Positions 25,177 to 36,692 are shown, numbered from the stretch's first letter. The stretch is 64,000 nt of DNA from Albula goreensis (GCA_022829145.1 CM040744.1:11559218-11623217), one strand, 5' to 3'. Notes: generated from the letters alone by a model not told the origin. Translations and numbers: made by a program.

Positions 25177-28100
25177 ATGGCGCTCATTGGAAAGAAAAGG
25201 GTTGGGAGTGTTTATTTTTGAGCTAAATGTCAAATTAGCTACCATTTAGGTTACCGTTGAAATTCAGGACATCTCAAGTTGTACTCTTGGAAATGATGGC
25301 CTCATGTATGATCTAAATATCAAAAATATTCGTGCAGTTGCAATCACTGGAATATTATTAGACATTGCTTTTTCTTTATTTATGTTGTAGGGGCTACACT
25401 ATTTATATATTCCAAGTATTATTTGGAGTCTTGGGGGGAAAGGGCAGGGTAATACTGCGATTAACCGTTAAAAACATGATATCCACGCGGAGAAAATAAT
25501 GTTATAATGGAAAACCTTACAAAGATGCAAGGATGCCAGAAATGTAATTTTCACAAACTCTACTTGCATTCTGTCATAACTGTAGGGCATACTGGAGCGC
25601 TTGGATGCGGGCGAAGTTGTTATCGGAGATGGGGGATATGTGATTGCTCTTGAGAGGAGAGGCTACGTGAAGGCGGGTCACTGGACTCCAGAAGCCGCAG
25701 TTGAACATCCTGAAGCAGGTGAACTCATAAGTGGTGGAAAAAAAATGTTTTTGTTAACCCTCCTGTTGTTTTCCGAGTCAAGCCGTTCCGTTTAAAACCA
25801 TGCTGTTTTAATATGCTGTGTTACCCGTGTAAAAGATTTTTTAAAGAATGTGGAAAGACAAGATAATGGAGCCTGTTTTTTGACATTTGACGGGGAACAT
25901 TTTGCAGGATTTGAGAGCTGAACGTAAGAGCAGTATTCGAACTGAATAAAACTGAATTATATTTTAAGATCTGTATTGATATTACTCCCGTAGGGGGTAA
26001 TACTCGTCATTTTTATAGTATATGCCGTTGACGTTATTGATTAATTTATGTTTCTTACAAGTTCAGGGGCTATGATATTCTTAATATTGTATACTTTCCT
26101 GCTCTCCTTTCCAGTTCGGCAGCTGCACAGGGAATTCCTGAGGGCAGGGGCCAATGTCCTGCAGTCTTTTACCTTCTACTCCAGTGATGATAAACTAGAG
26201 ATCAGTGGCAATGTTTTGAACTTCACGGTTAGTAATCTAGGAATTGACTTGTAAAATAGACCCAACTTTTACTTTAGCATTAAGACTCATTAATAGTTAT
26301 AAGAAGCCCACAGTAAGTCAAGCTTGCATGTGTCATATTCATAGACTAACATTTATGATGTGCTTGAAATTTAAATATGTCATATTTAAATTGTACCCAG
26401 GGGCAGCAAATCAACGAGGCTGCCTGTGACATCGTCCGGGAAATAGCCAATGAGGGAGATGCCTTGGTGGCGGGCTGCGTCTCTCAGACACCATGCTACC
26501 TGGACACAAAGAACGAGAGTGAAGTGAAGGCCATCTTCAGGAAACAGTTAGATGTTTTTATTAAGAAGGACGTGGACTTTTTGATTACTGAAGTATGTTC
26601 ATGTCATTTTTATATCTTAAATTACTACATTTTGATTTTCAAAATTATGAAGTGGCTTATGTCAGTGTCGCATTGCATTGTAAAGGAATTTGCATTCAGT
26701 GAACCATTTTTCTGTTCACTTGTTTTCAAATATAAGTACAACAGTGTAAAACATGTCAAAGCATTGGTGATGACCTGCTATCTAAGGATACTGATGTCTG
26801 TCTGATAGCCTCTGGTTTTTATCTCTCTCTCTCTCTCTATGTGGACACTGATGTCTTTGTTGTCCAGTACTTTGAGCATGTGGAAGAAGCTGCTTGGGCT
26901 GTGGAGGTTCTGCAGAGCAGTGGGAAGCCAGTGGCAGCCACACTGTGCATGTCACCAGAAGGAGACCAACATGGAGTCAGTCCTGGAGACTGTGCTGTCA
27001 GGCTGGTCAAGGCTGGTATGTCCTCTGACAAATATCTGAGTGTACTTATGAAGGAATGGATGTCACACTAGTATTTTGACCATGTTCACTATAGCTTTAA
27101 GGCTTATCTGGAGAACTAGTGCATCTAGGTATTTTGAAGGTATTTGAACAGACCTCCTAGGTCAGTGTCAAGGAATGTGCTCTGTAAATAACACAATTTT
27201 GTGCTCAGCACAGTATGGAAATGGGTCTTGGGGACTGCCTTGTGGCTCATCCTGCTTAAAAACTGGTTTCCTGTAAGCTGGCAGTTCTGCCATCACCCAG
27301 GGAGGGAGGATTGACGTGGTAATTTATATGATTACCCTTGTCTCATTTTGTGCAGTGAATGCTCTATTTGATTGATGGGCCAGTGGTCTGCATGCATCAC
27401 AACATATATCATATATTGATTGAGCTCCACTGGTACTTTGGCTGCAGCTCCACTGGTGGTCTTTGGAGTAAACAGTGACTGTAGCTGGCAGGTTGTACTG
27501 TGGAGGAGAGCATTCTTGTCTCCATTCTCCTGAATTGTTGGGGAATGCTGTAGCAATGAGGGGAGGCTACATATACACCATCACATTCTGAACTTTCACA
27601 GTATCTGGGTTAACACTGGTTCCAAAACAAGGGGGGTAGAATATAAATTTAGAAATATTTTTCTGGTTTGTATGATTTAATTTCGCTTTTGTTTTTCCAT
27701 ACTACAAACTCAGCTTAAGTGTTGCAGGTTGATCATAAAAATTCAGGCATAGCTAAGGACCCTTGTGCTCAGAATCAGGCTAACCATGAAGCTAATGGCC
27801 CTCATTTTTATTTAGAAAATTGAATAGTTTTTTGGTCACTCAAGGTGCAAGGATTGTGGGGGTCAACTGCCACTTGGACCCCATGTGTGGAGTGAAGACG
27901 GTGAAGCTCATGAAGGAGGGCCTGGAGGCAGCCAATCTGAAAGCTCACCTGATGCTCCAGCCCTTGGGGTTCCACACCCCAGAGTGCAATCATGGAGGAT
28001 ACCTCAACCTCCCAGAATTCCCTTTTGGTATGAAGCAAGACAGGACAGATTTGTTTGAGCCAAGTTTCAACGTATTCTCATCTATGCATTTTCATAATGT

Positions 28101-28591
28101 GTTATACTTCCCAACTATGTATTTGAAACATGCATGTTAATGATAATATGCTATGATTTCTCTTTAGCTTTGGAATCGAGAGCTATCACAAGATGGGACA
28201 TGCAGAAATATGCCAGAGAGGCTTATAACGTGGGCATTCGCTACATTGGAGGCTGCTGCGGGTTCGAGCCCTACCACATCCGTGCTTTGGCAGAGGAGCT
28301 GGCACCAGAGAGGGGCTTCTTACCCCCAGCTTCAGAGAAGCACGGGCTTTGGGGTACTACCCTGGCAACACACTCCAAGCCCTGGGTCAGAGCAAGGTGA
28401 GATCCCAGAATACTTTGCTTTCCAGCTTTTTTTAGGTCACGTTCCAGACCTGCCTTCTTGAAAATGGTAATAGTTCATAGTTCATGTTGTCTCTTCTCTT
28501 TTCTCTAAGGGCTAATCGTGAATACTGGGAGACGCTGTTGCCTGCATCAGGACGGCCAAAGTGTCCTTCTATGGCAACCCCCCAGGACTGA
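25177..28591 (+). CDS. BHMT-like methyltransferase, copy 2 (complete, 8 exons, 367 aa, short C-terminus)
   Basis: Paralogue of bhmt. Coding exons: 25177-25200, 25586-25718, 26115-26227, 26401-26592, 26868-27015, 27845-28027, 28168-28396 and 28510-28591. Lengths of exons 2-7 equal those of copy 1. Exon 1 (MALIGKKR) was found by similarity to copy 3 exon 1; its donor GTTGGG is weak, so the start is less certain. Zinc cysteines (GVNCHLDP and GGCCGFEP), the pocket Trp (41), Tyr74 and Tyr155 are kept, so it is probably an active homocysteine methyltransferase. Differences from copy 1: KAGHWTPEA instead of [13 protein letters not shown] instead of [14 protein letters not shown] with two extra cysteines, and a last exon of 82 rather than 190 bases ending [14 protein letters not shown]. 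That end resembles mammalian BHMT2 (363 aa), which uses S-methylmethionine. The methyl donor here is unknown. Confidence 0.92.
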
Positions 28592-28859
28592 AAATGTATT
28601 GTTTACTTGACTTTTACAAACATTTTAATTATGTATAGCTTGAGAAAATTGGATTAAAAATATAGCATTTAAAACTGTTATGTTTCTGTTCCATTGAATA
28701 TTATTTATAATCAGCTGGTGTCTCCTGTAATTTATTAATTTTCATTGGAATATTATGCTGAGCTGACCGAACTACCAATCCCTTATGGGAGCACACTAGA
28801 TGTTCTAATGTGATATTGTGTAGGTTATAGCCTACATGTTTATATGTCATATGGTGAAC

Positions 28860-28865
28860 AATAAA
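28860..28865 (+). promoter_or_regulatory. polyadenylation signal of copy 2
   Basis: AATAAA about 270 bases after the stop. The same site with similar flanks (AATAAAAATGTAAT) is found downstream of copy 3 at 36859, supporting shared descent of the 3' UTRs. Confidence 0.55.
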
Positions 28866-29323
28866 AATGTAATCATTGCATTGAATTCTGAGTATAGATG
28901 ATTTTCATTTCGTCAGCGTTGAAGGTTTTACTGTTACAGCCCATAGCTTGAATGAGTGGGAGGGGTTGCCTTCTTCTGTAATTTTTGAGTGCAGATGTGT
29001 GGAAACATCATTCAATAATGGATTTATTCACCGAAAACGGAGACATTCAGGAACACTTTGAATGGATATGTTGCCATGTCAAATCATCTTTATTACCACA
29101 AATTAACACTACCTTCTTACTGCGGTCAGAGGATTAAAACCAGGTACTTATAGTATATTATTATTACTGCCTGCTATTGGTCAACTTCAAGCATTACCAC
29201 CCCTGATCATATTGCTCATATTTCAAAACTTATGACAATATGGTTCAGCTGCATGCATATTTCCAGGTGTTGAGCTTTAAATTTCAGCTTGCAACTACTT
29301 AATCAATATGAAGTCACTTCCTT

Positions 29324-29405
29324 GGGCAGCAGTGTAGTATGAATGTTTCGCTGGAGTTGGTGTGGTAATATACCAATTGCAAGTTCAATTCCCAGCTGTT
29401 TCACC
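29324..29405 (+). repeat. possible tRNA-type SINE head fragment
   Basis: GGGCAGCAGTGTAGTATGAATG followed about 55 bases later by GCAAGTTCAATTCCCAG looks like box A and box B of the same type of fish SINE as at 45446. The body and tail are missing or too diverged to see. Confidence 0.4.
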
Positions 29406-29932
29406 ATCATCAAAACGTTGAATTGCAAAAAATATTACTGTGAACAATATTTTGTGATTTCAAAAACATATTTTTATATAGAAACAAGGGATATCACCTA
29501 TAACTGAATCTGGGTGAATCTTCCTTGGGAAACTGTATCGAATATGATGTCAGGATCTGTAGAATACTATTATGAAAACAGTACAAAGAAACACAAATTG
29601 TTAAATCATTCCTTGAAAACAAATTCCTTTATGTTATCAGTACTTATTTTGTGGATAAGAAATTAGTGGTTCATCAAATTTAAACAAGTGCCAGACCATG
29701 TAATTCCCTTAAGATAATCAATAAAATAATTTGAGTTTGCATAAACTTCATTCATTTTATCTTAGTTGGTTTACAGTTTTTCCCAATTGCTAACACACAA
29801 TAACCGGTTCCCTCAGCAAGAAAACCTACAGCCTTGCCTAAGTGACACACCAATCAGAGTCACAGGATCCCTATAAATAGGGCCATTTGTTTGCATGCAC
29901 TCTGGAAAAATGGATCCTAACCATCCTATGAC

Positions 29933-30547
29933 TACATATTTGTTGATGAGGCAGTGTTTAATCTTACAACAAGGCACAGAAGGGGATGGAACATCATTGG
30001 TCAGCGCGCCATCGTGAAGGTTTTTGGCCAGAGTGGAGGTAACGTGACTCTGTGTGCTGTAATCAGTAATCAAGGGGTCCTCCACCACTATGGCACTTTG
30101 GGTCCATATAACGCCACACATCTGCTTGAATCCCTAGGTGATCTTTACCAACGACTTCAACCGGAAGGGGAACCAGGGCAATCAGAGAAGTCCCAGTATG
30201 TTATCATCTGAGATTATGATAGTTTCTATCGGGGTGCTTTGGTTCGTGCCTAGTTCAATGGTCACCCCAAATTCACAAATCTTTTTTTATATACATATTC
30301 CCCATTCCTCAATGCAATAGAGCAATTTTTCTCAGCATGGTGGCAGAAGATAAAATGCTTTTATGACAGAAACCCCAACACAAGTGAAAACCTCTTGATT
30401 TCCATGAAGGAGGCCTGTGGGGATGTGTTCATTGACGCCAACCAAGACTGGCTTAGACATACCAGGGTATATTTCCCACGTTGCCTGGCCAGGTGAAACA
30501 TCCTTTGTGATGTTGCAGACCAGAGAAGAGATGATGGTGCAGAGTAG
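29933..30547 (+). pseudogene. broken DDE transposase, C-terminal part
   Basis: Reading with frame changes gives the signature blocks of IS630/Tc1-like transposases found in many fish: FVDEA.FN (first Asp), RRGWNIIGQRAIV, GGNVTLCAVISNQGVLHH, LGPYNATHLL, then DYDSFYRGALV (second Asp block) and YSPFLNAIEQFFSAW (Glu block). Two tryptophans expected in the second block are read as stop codons (TGA and TAG), and at least one frameshift separates the second half. It cannot make active transposase. The N-terminal helix-turn-helix region is absent. Confidence 0.85.
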
Positions 30548-30589
30548 CTGTAATTAGATTTACAGTATGGAATTACATTTTTTTAATCT

Positions 30590-30717
<128 letters not shown>

Positions 30718-30733
30718 TTGAAAAAACAGCCAC

Positions 30734-31066
30734 ACAAATGAGAATAACACTGAGAATGTGTGTAGTTTTGAGAAAATGTGTCTTAGCAATCATGAAAACT
30801 GTAATACCTTTAATCAGGGTTTCTGTCAGTGTTGAGGACTTGTTGAAAAAAAAACCCCATCAAGCCAGGCTGCAGTGGTAGCTGCCGTGTTGGTGCTGGT
30901 TGTACAAATGAGAATAACATTCTGAGAATGTGTGTGTAGTTTTGAGAAAATGTGTCTTAGCAATCATGAAAAACTGTAATACCTTTAATCAGGGTTTCTG
31001 CCAGTGTTGAGGACTTGTTAAAAAAAAAACCCCCATCAAGCCAGGCTGAAGTGGTAGCTGCCGTAT
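30734..31066 (+). repeat. 170-bp tandem duplication over the transposon right end
   Basis: Unit 1 (30734-30903) and unit 2 (from 30904) both begin ACAAATGAGAATAACA and continue through the transposon right inverted repeat into AATACCTTTAATCAGGGTTT and GCTGCCGT. They are nearly identical. The duplication breakpoint therefore lies inside the element, and the flank was copied with it. Confidence 0.9.
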
Positions 31067-32160
31067 AACCCCCTATAAACCAGCCTTGGTTTCCCCCTCG
31101 CTTGGCTTTACGGAGTGAGCGGAGCTGACATCACGGAAGTGAGTAGCTGAGGCTTTTACTGTCAAACTAAATATTAGCATTATTTCCGTTAGTATTATTA
31201 CATTATATTTACCATTAAATATTATACATATATTGACTATATGTACTCATCTACACAATAGTTTTGATATACCTAGATGTTTAACATAAACTTTTACATC
31301 ATTTTAATACTGTAAACATTAAATAATATAATATATACAAACGTAACGTTACACTTTGCACCGACGATTCAGATCCGATGCAAGAAAAATTTTAATACAT
31401 TACAAAACGTTAAACTAACATTGCTATATGGCGCACATTACTCTAAAAAAACTCTTCCGCTCCTCATATTCAAGCCAGAATTATGGCAAAGTGCAATGTA
31501 CGCGATGATTTTTCTGCACGCTCCAAAGCTATTAAGGGCTGGTCAGCTCGCGGGAAGTAGGCTACAGAAACTGAGTTGTTGGGGTACTGTATCTGATTTG
31601 AGTGTGTGTTAATGGAATGAATTAAACAACACTACTATTTCAGTTTTCTGTGTGGTCAAGGCAATGAACGTCTTTAATAGTCTTTAAGATAAGTTTGGGA
31701 TAGGAGTGCAAGCTTTAAACATGAAAACGTGTAAAAGAGAAAAAGATAAACAATCATGAATGAATATAATATTTCTTAACATTTAGAATTTAGAGGATCC
31801 CAATGGAACGACAATTATTATACGTAAAGTTCGTTTTATTTAAAAAATGGCTGTTACTGTATGGGTCAGAAGCAGCAGGATGCATTGCATAGGGATTATC
31901 CTCACTAATTAATACATTAAAATAAAAAAGAAACGCGATGTTGTGTGTGTCTCTGGAGGTGGCGGATAGTTTTCTGGGGAAATGGTGTCTCATCTCGGCG
32001 GTCTGTGCTGCACCGAGCAAGTTGAAAGGACAATGGACCATTCCACCCCTGAGGGAGACACACCCCCGATCCAATTCGCTTTGCCGTTAGCCTACTTATG
32101 TAACTTATTACTGTATATGTAATACTCTCAACTGTATGTTATTAGTTGGCCTCTGTGACT
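31067..32160. other. intergenic DNA between the transposon and copy 3
   Basis: No exon recognised. AT-rich with scattered CpG; no repeat family identified. Confidence 0.5.
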
Positions 32161-32163
32161 GTC

Positions 32164-32180
32164 GGGGGCGGCTAAATACA
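32164..32180 (+). promoter_or_regulatory. possible core promoter of copy 3
   Basis: A GC box (GGGGGCGGC) is followed at once by a weak TATA-like CTAAATACA, about 150 bases before the copy 3 start codon. Tentative: motif match and position only. Confidence 0.25.
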
Positions 32181-33467
32181 TGTGTTCAAATAGGACATGC
32201 GATGCGCAGTATTTTTAGGAGGAATCATCATCAAGGCTGTGGCCACTGTATTTTACTCTCTATTGCTCATTCCTTCAACTGTGCGCTGTCTTCCAGGAGC
32301 CTCGTGTCTCTCTGAAGGCAATGGCGTTAGCTGGGAGGAAAAAGGTTTGTTGAGTATATAGTTTTGTGCACAATGTCAATATTTAACATTGTATGATCAT
32401 GCATTTCACACATAAATACAGCAACTATAAAATGTGCATTTTGGAGTGATGTTCCTCATGTATGGCGTAAGGATTAATGCACTTGTAGCTGCATTTTACC
32501 TTGTGTTTTGTATACTGCACTGTATTTTCCATGAACCTTGTTTCCTGTATTGTTACAGCTTGCTAGTGTACGTTTGGTATACTGATGTGGTATTTAATTA
32601 CAACAGATAATTTCAACAGACTTTCAGTATAATTACAGAAACACATATAGGAATAGTGAGAGAAAAATACTAATGTCCATTTATGCAAGCTATACTTCCC
32701 AGAAAGTAAATGGTAATATTTAATTTAGCAGTCAATCCTGACGGAATCCACTTGGATTATAATAAAAAGTAAATGTGAAAACCTTAAGATCCATCAATGT
32801 TACACAGGTGCTCTCACATACCCGATTTGAACTTGAGACCTTCCATCCTGAAATTGCTGTAGGGCTTGCTGCAGCGCTTGGATGCGGGCGAAGTTGTTAT
32901 CGGAGATGGGGGATATGTGATTGCTCTTGAGAGGAGAGGCTACGTGAAGGCGGGTCACTGGACCACAGAAGCTGCAGTTGAACATCCTGAAGCAGGTAAG
33001 ATTAAAAGTAGGCCCAGTGGAAAACGTCTAACAATGAATACAGTGAGTTCCGAATGCATAGACGAGGTAATATTTGTGTTCATGATGCATTTTAATTTTT
33101 TAAGGGGACTTTAAGGGACTTTGAGATGCTAAAGAATGCAGATTTTCCTGCTCTCTTCTCCAGTTCGGCAGCTGCACAGGGAATTCCTGAGGGCAGGGGC
33201 CAATGTCCTGCAGTCTTTTACCTTCTACTCCAGTGATGAGAAACTCAAAATCGGTGGCAGCGCAGGGAACATCACGGTGATAAGCTAGGAATCCTCTCAT
33301 GTAACATTGGGTCTTGAATAGACCTACCGCTCTCCTTTGATTTGCATATTCAGTAACAGCATTAAGATGCTTGATGCCCATCACGTTCAGATCAAATCCC
33401 TGGACTAATATTCATGAAATGCAAATAGACATACAGTCACATCATTGCTGTGATATCATATTGTTAT

Positions 33468-33502
33468 TGCAAGTTGCTCTGGATAAGAGTGTCTGCTAAA
33501 GA
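33468..33502 (+). repeat. SINE/LINE-type conserved 3' tail
   Basis: GTTGCTCTGGATAAGAGTGT followed by CTGCTAAA matches the widespread fish SINE tail (GTCGCTCTGGATAAGAGCGT...). It lies in intron 3 of copy 3; no matching head was recognised upstream. Confidence 0.7.
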
Positions 33503-34071
33503 ACACTTTATCCAGTCTGAAATATTATCTATTTTGTAATGCTACCCCAAAAGTATGGCTCACATGACACAGTGACTGTTTTTCAGAATGTAAACTGTGT
33601 TAAAACATTGCAGCATATATGTATTTATTCTTTCCTTATGCTTCTTGATCTAACATCACATTGTAATTCTCTTTGTGTCAAGTGTTTTTTTCTGATTGTG
33701 CAGGAGTTTTATTCCCTCAGTTGACACATTTAAATTGACTCCAGAGTCAGCAAATCAACGAGGCTGCCTGTGACATCGCCCGGGAAATAGCCAATGAGGG
33801 AGATGCCTTGGTGGCGGGCTGCGTCTCTCAGACACCCGCCTACGCGATCACAAAGAGTGAGAGTGAAGTGAAGGCCATCATCAAGAAGCAATTGGATGTT
33901 TTTGTTGCAAAGGGTGTGGACTTTTTGATTGCTGAAGTATGTATATTACATTTTTTTACATGTTAAAAAACTCCATTTTGATTTTTCCTGCATTGTTGTA
34001 TCTTTGTGTGGAATAGAACAACATAATGTGTTGTCTTTTTGTTTATATGGTAATGAAAATTAATCTGAGGG

Positions 34072-34226
34072 TGAGATGAGATAGCTCAGTCAGTTGAGCA
34101 GCCACCTCAGCCCTATACTGGTCCCTGAGAGACATTGGGTTCAAGTCCTGTTCCACCCTTCCTATCTCTACATCCTCTTCATCTGTACCCCTCTCAGCTT
34201 TCCCACTGTCTGAATAAAGAAAATAT
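34072..34226 (+). repeat. tRNA-derived SINE in intron 4 of copy 3
   Basis: Pol III box A (TAGCTCAGTCAGTTGAG) and box B (GGTTCAAGTCC) are about 45 bases apart as in a tRNA gene, followed by an unrelated pyrimidine-rich body and an A-rich end (AATAAAGAAAA). It accounts for most of the extra length of copy 3 intron 4 (520 bases) over copy 2 (275). A functional tRNA is unlikely because no convincing acceptor-stem pairing was seen. Confidence 0.7.
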
Positions 34227-36692
34227 ATAAGGAGGCTGACTTGGACATTCTTCTTCTTAAAAATAAGAAAAATAGGTTTTGTGCAATGAAATATTTCCTG
34301 ATTAACATGGGTTCTGATACAAGTACATCAGTGTAAAGTTATAGTATCAATGATAAATAAATTCTGCTGTCTCATGATAGTGGTATCTGTCTGATAGCCT
34401 CTGGTTTTTATCTCTCTCTCTCTCTCTATGTGGACACTGATGTCTTGGTTGTCCAGTTCTTTCGGCATGTGGAAGAAGCTGCTTGGGCTGTGGAGGTTCT
34501 GCAAAGCAGTGGGAAGCCAGTGGCGGCCACACTGTGCATGTCACCAGAAGGAGACAAACATGGAGTCAGTCCTGGAGACTGTGCTGTCAGGCTGGTCAAG
34601 GCTGGTAAGTTCTCCTGACCTGACAGGTATCTGAGAGTACTTCCGATGGAACAGCTGTCACACTAGTATTTTAACCTAATGCTATTTTCCTGAAGAGCAG
34701 AGCTGTTGAGCTCTGTTTCCTGTTGATCAATACCATGCAGATACCACTGGTCTCTGGTGCTGTGATTAAGTAAATGTAGAGCAGTACATCAGTCTTTAGG
34801 AGTGTGGTTTGTTAAACTAAAGTTTGTGCTCTCAGTATAGCATGAAAAGGGATCCGTGGGGGCACTGCCATGTGGCTTGTTCTCCTTAAAAGGTGGCTTC
34901 CTGTGAGCCAGTGGTCCTGCAAGATGGTGCATAATTAGCTGCAGCATCACCCAGGGAAGGAGAAAGGTGTGATTGACATGATTACCCTTGTCTCATTATG
35001 TGCCGGTAACTGCTCTGTTTGATGGATGGGCCAGTAGTCTGCATGGGAGACAAGTACATTGGATGAGCTTCCCTTACACCGTGGCTGCAGTTCCTCTAGT
35101 GAACATTGACTACACCTGGCAGATTGTACTTTGGAGGACTGTGCAGGAGAGCGTGCTTGTCTGAATTCTCCTGAACTGATGGAAAATGATGTAGCAATGG
35201 AGTTGTACTGCACCGGAGATAAATTGGTTCCAAAACATGGGGAAATGCAGAATTTTGAAATATATATTTTCACTTTGTGTTCTGTTTCCCTTGTTGTTTG
35301 TTTTGTTTTGATAAAAACATTGTGATTTTTATGTTCCTCAAATGAACACAAATTTCATATAGAACAAAACCTTTGCACTTTGATTTAATATGTGTCGCTG
35401 AAAATGAAATCACAAAGTGTATTGTGGTTTGTGTACTGTGCTTACTGTGGTCAGCATTATCGGTCTCTGTGCTGCACAGGTGCCAAGATTGTGGGAATCA
35501 ACTGCCACTTGGACCCCACATGTGCCTTGAAAACAGTGAAGCTCATGAAGGAGGGCCTGGAGGCGGCCAATCTGAAAGCTCACCTGATGGTCCAACCCCT
35601 GGGATTCCACACCCCAGAGTGCAATCGTGAGGGGTATTGTGTCCTCCCTGAATTCCCCTTTGGTAAGAAACAAATCAGGACAAATTTGTTTGACCTAACT
35701 GTCAGTGTATTACTGCCTTCAAATTTCTATACCGCATTACTATGCCTGACTATCTCTTGGTAGCTTTGGAATCAAGAGCCATGACAAGATGGGACATGCA
35801 GAAATATGCCAGAGAGGCTTATAACATGGGCATTCGCTACATTGGAGGCTGCTGCGGGTTCGAGCCCTACCACATCCGTGCTTTGGCAGAGGAGCTGGCA
35901 CCAGAGAGGGGCCTTCTTACCCCCAGCTTCAGAGAAGCACGGGCTTTGGGGTAGTGCCCTGGAAACGCACACCAACTCCTTGATGCAAGAAAGGTGATAT
36001 CCCAATGTACTTTGCTTTGCAGGGGTGATTTTCTGGACAAGTGGAATTGAATTAGCATAGACAATAGTTTAGATCAGGGATGTGTGTGTTCTTGGAGAGT
36101 CACAGAATTTCATTTAAAATTTTGGTTTATTTTTATCATTTTCATGTTGAACTGCTTCAATAGAATCATCTCTTGGGTAAGAATTTGAGTTATCTGTCAA
36201 ATGAAATGTTAATTTCCCACTGATCAAATATCTCTACAAAAACTTGGTTTTTCACTTCCATTGTCAGTGTCTAAATATTGGCCCTGAAGACTCAAAAATG
36301 ATAAAAATGTCTTGGCATGAATAACCACAGATTAGAAAAGAAAACCTTTGTGCCATTAAGATAATCCTTTTTCCACACTGAACAAATAAAAAATACATTT
36401 TATAAAGTATTTACAAGCCATTAATTAAAAGCACATGTAGTAAAAATTCTCTGTGGTTTTGGTCAGGTCATTGACCAGAATTTCCTTCTTGAAAATGGAG
36501 GCTGAAATATATTATGTAATAGTTCACCCTCCATCTTCTCTTTTCTCTAAGGGCTAATCGCGACTACTGGGAGAAGCTGCTGCCTGCATCAGGACGACCA
36601 AAGTGTCCCTCCATGGCAAACCTCCAGGAATGACAATGTGTTTTTACAAAAATAACTGTTTTGTGACACGTAATAATACAATTGGAGTCATA

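Larger units (their letters stand above)
25150..28955 (+). repeat. segmental duplication unit A (copy 2)
   Basis: This unit and 32290-36960 are two copies of one ancestral segment, from the 5' UTR of exon 1 to past the 3' UTR. Besides exons, introns and the downstream stretch GAAGGTTTTACTGTTACAG (here) / GAAGGTTATACTGTTATAG match. The offset grows from 7.1 to 8.0 kb because unit B has gained insertions. Confidence 0.75.
32321..36633 (+). pseudogene. BHMT-like copy 3, frameshifted in exon 7 (8 exons)
   Basis: Sister of copy 2. Exons: 32321-32344 (MALAGRKK), 32863-32995, 33164-33276, 33745-33936, 34457-34604, 35480-35662, 35764-35993 and 36552-36633, all with GT-AG introns. Exon 7 is 230 instead of 229 bases: an extra C at 35912/35913 (GGGGCCTTCTT here, GGGGCTTCTT in copy 2) shifts the frame to a TAG at 35952-35954. 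The product as written would be about 327 aa, keeping the zinc cysteines ([16 protein letters not shown]) but losing the C-terminal part. Other oddities: exon 5 begins FFRHVEEA rather than YFEHVEEA, changing the Tyr160-equivalent to Phe and Glu162 to Arg; WTTEA replaces WTPEA; the end of exon 7 (KPWVRAR in copy 2) has decayed to NSLMQER; Ser replaces Gly at the start of exon 4. These point to a young pseudogene. A single-base assembly error, with the gene still active, remains possible. Confidence 0.82.

Noticed and set aside
34072..34150. Possible tRNA gene
   Set aside because: Box A and box B are present, but no convincing acceptor stem is seen and the sequence continues into a SINE body.
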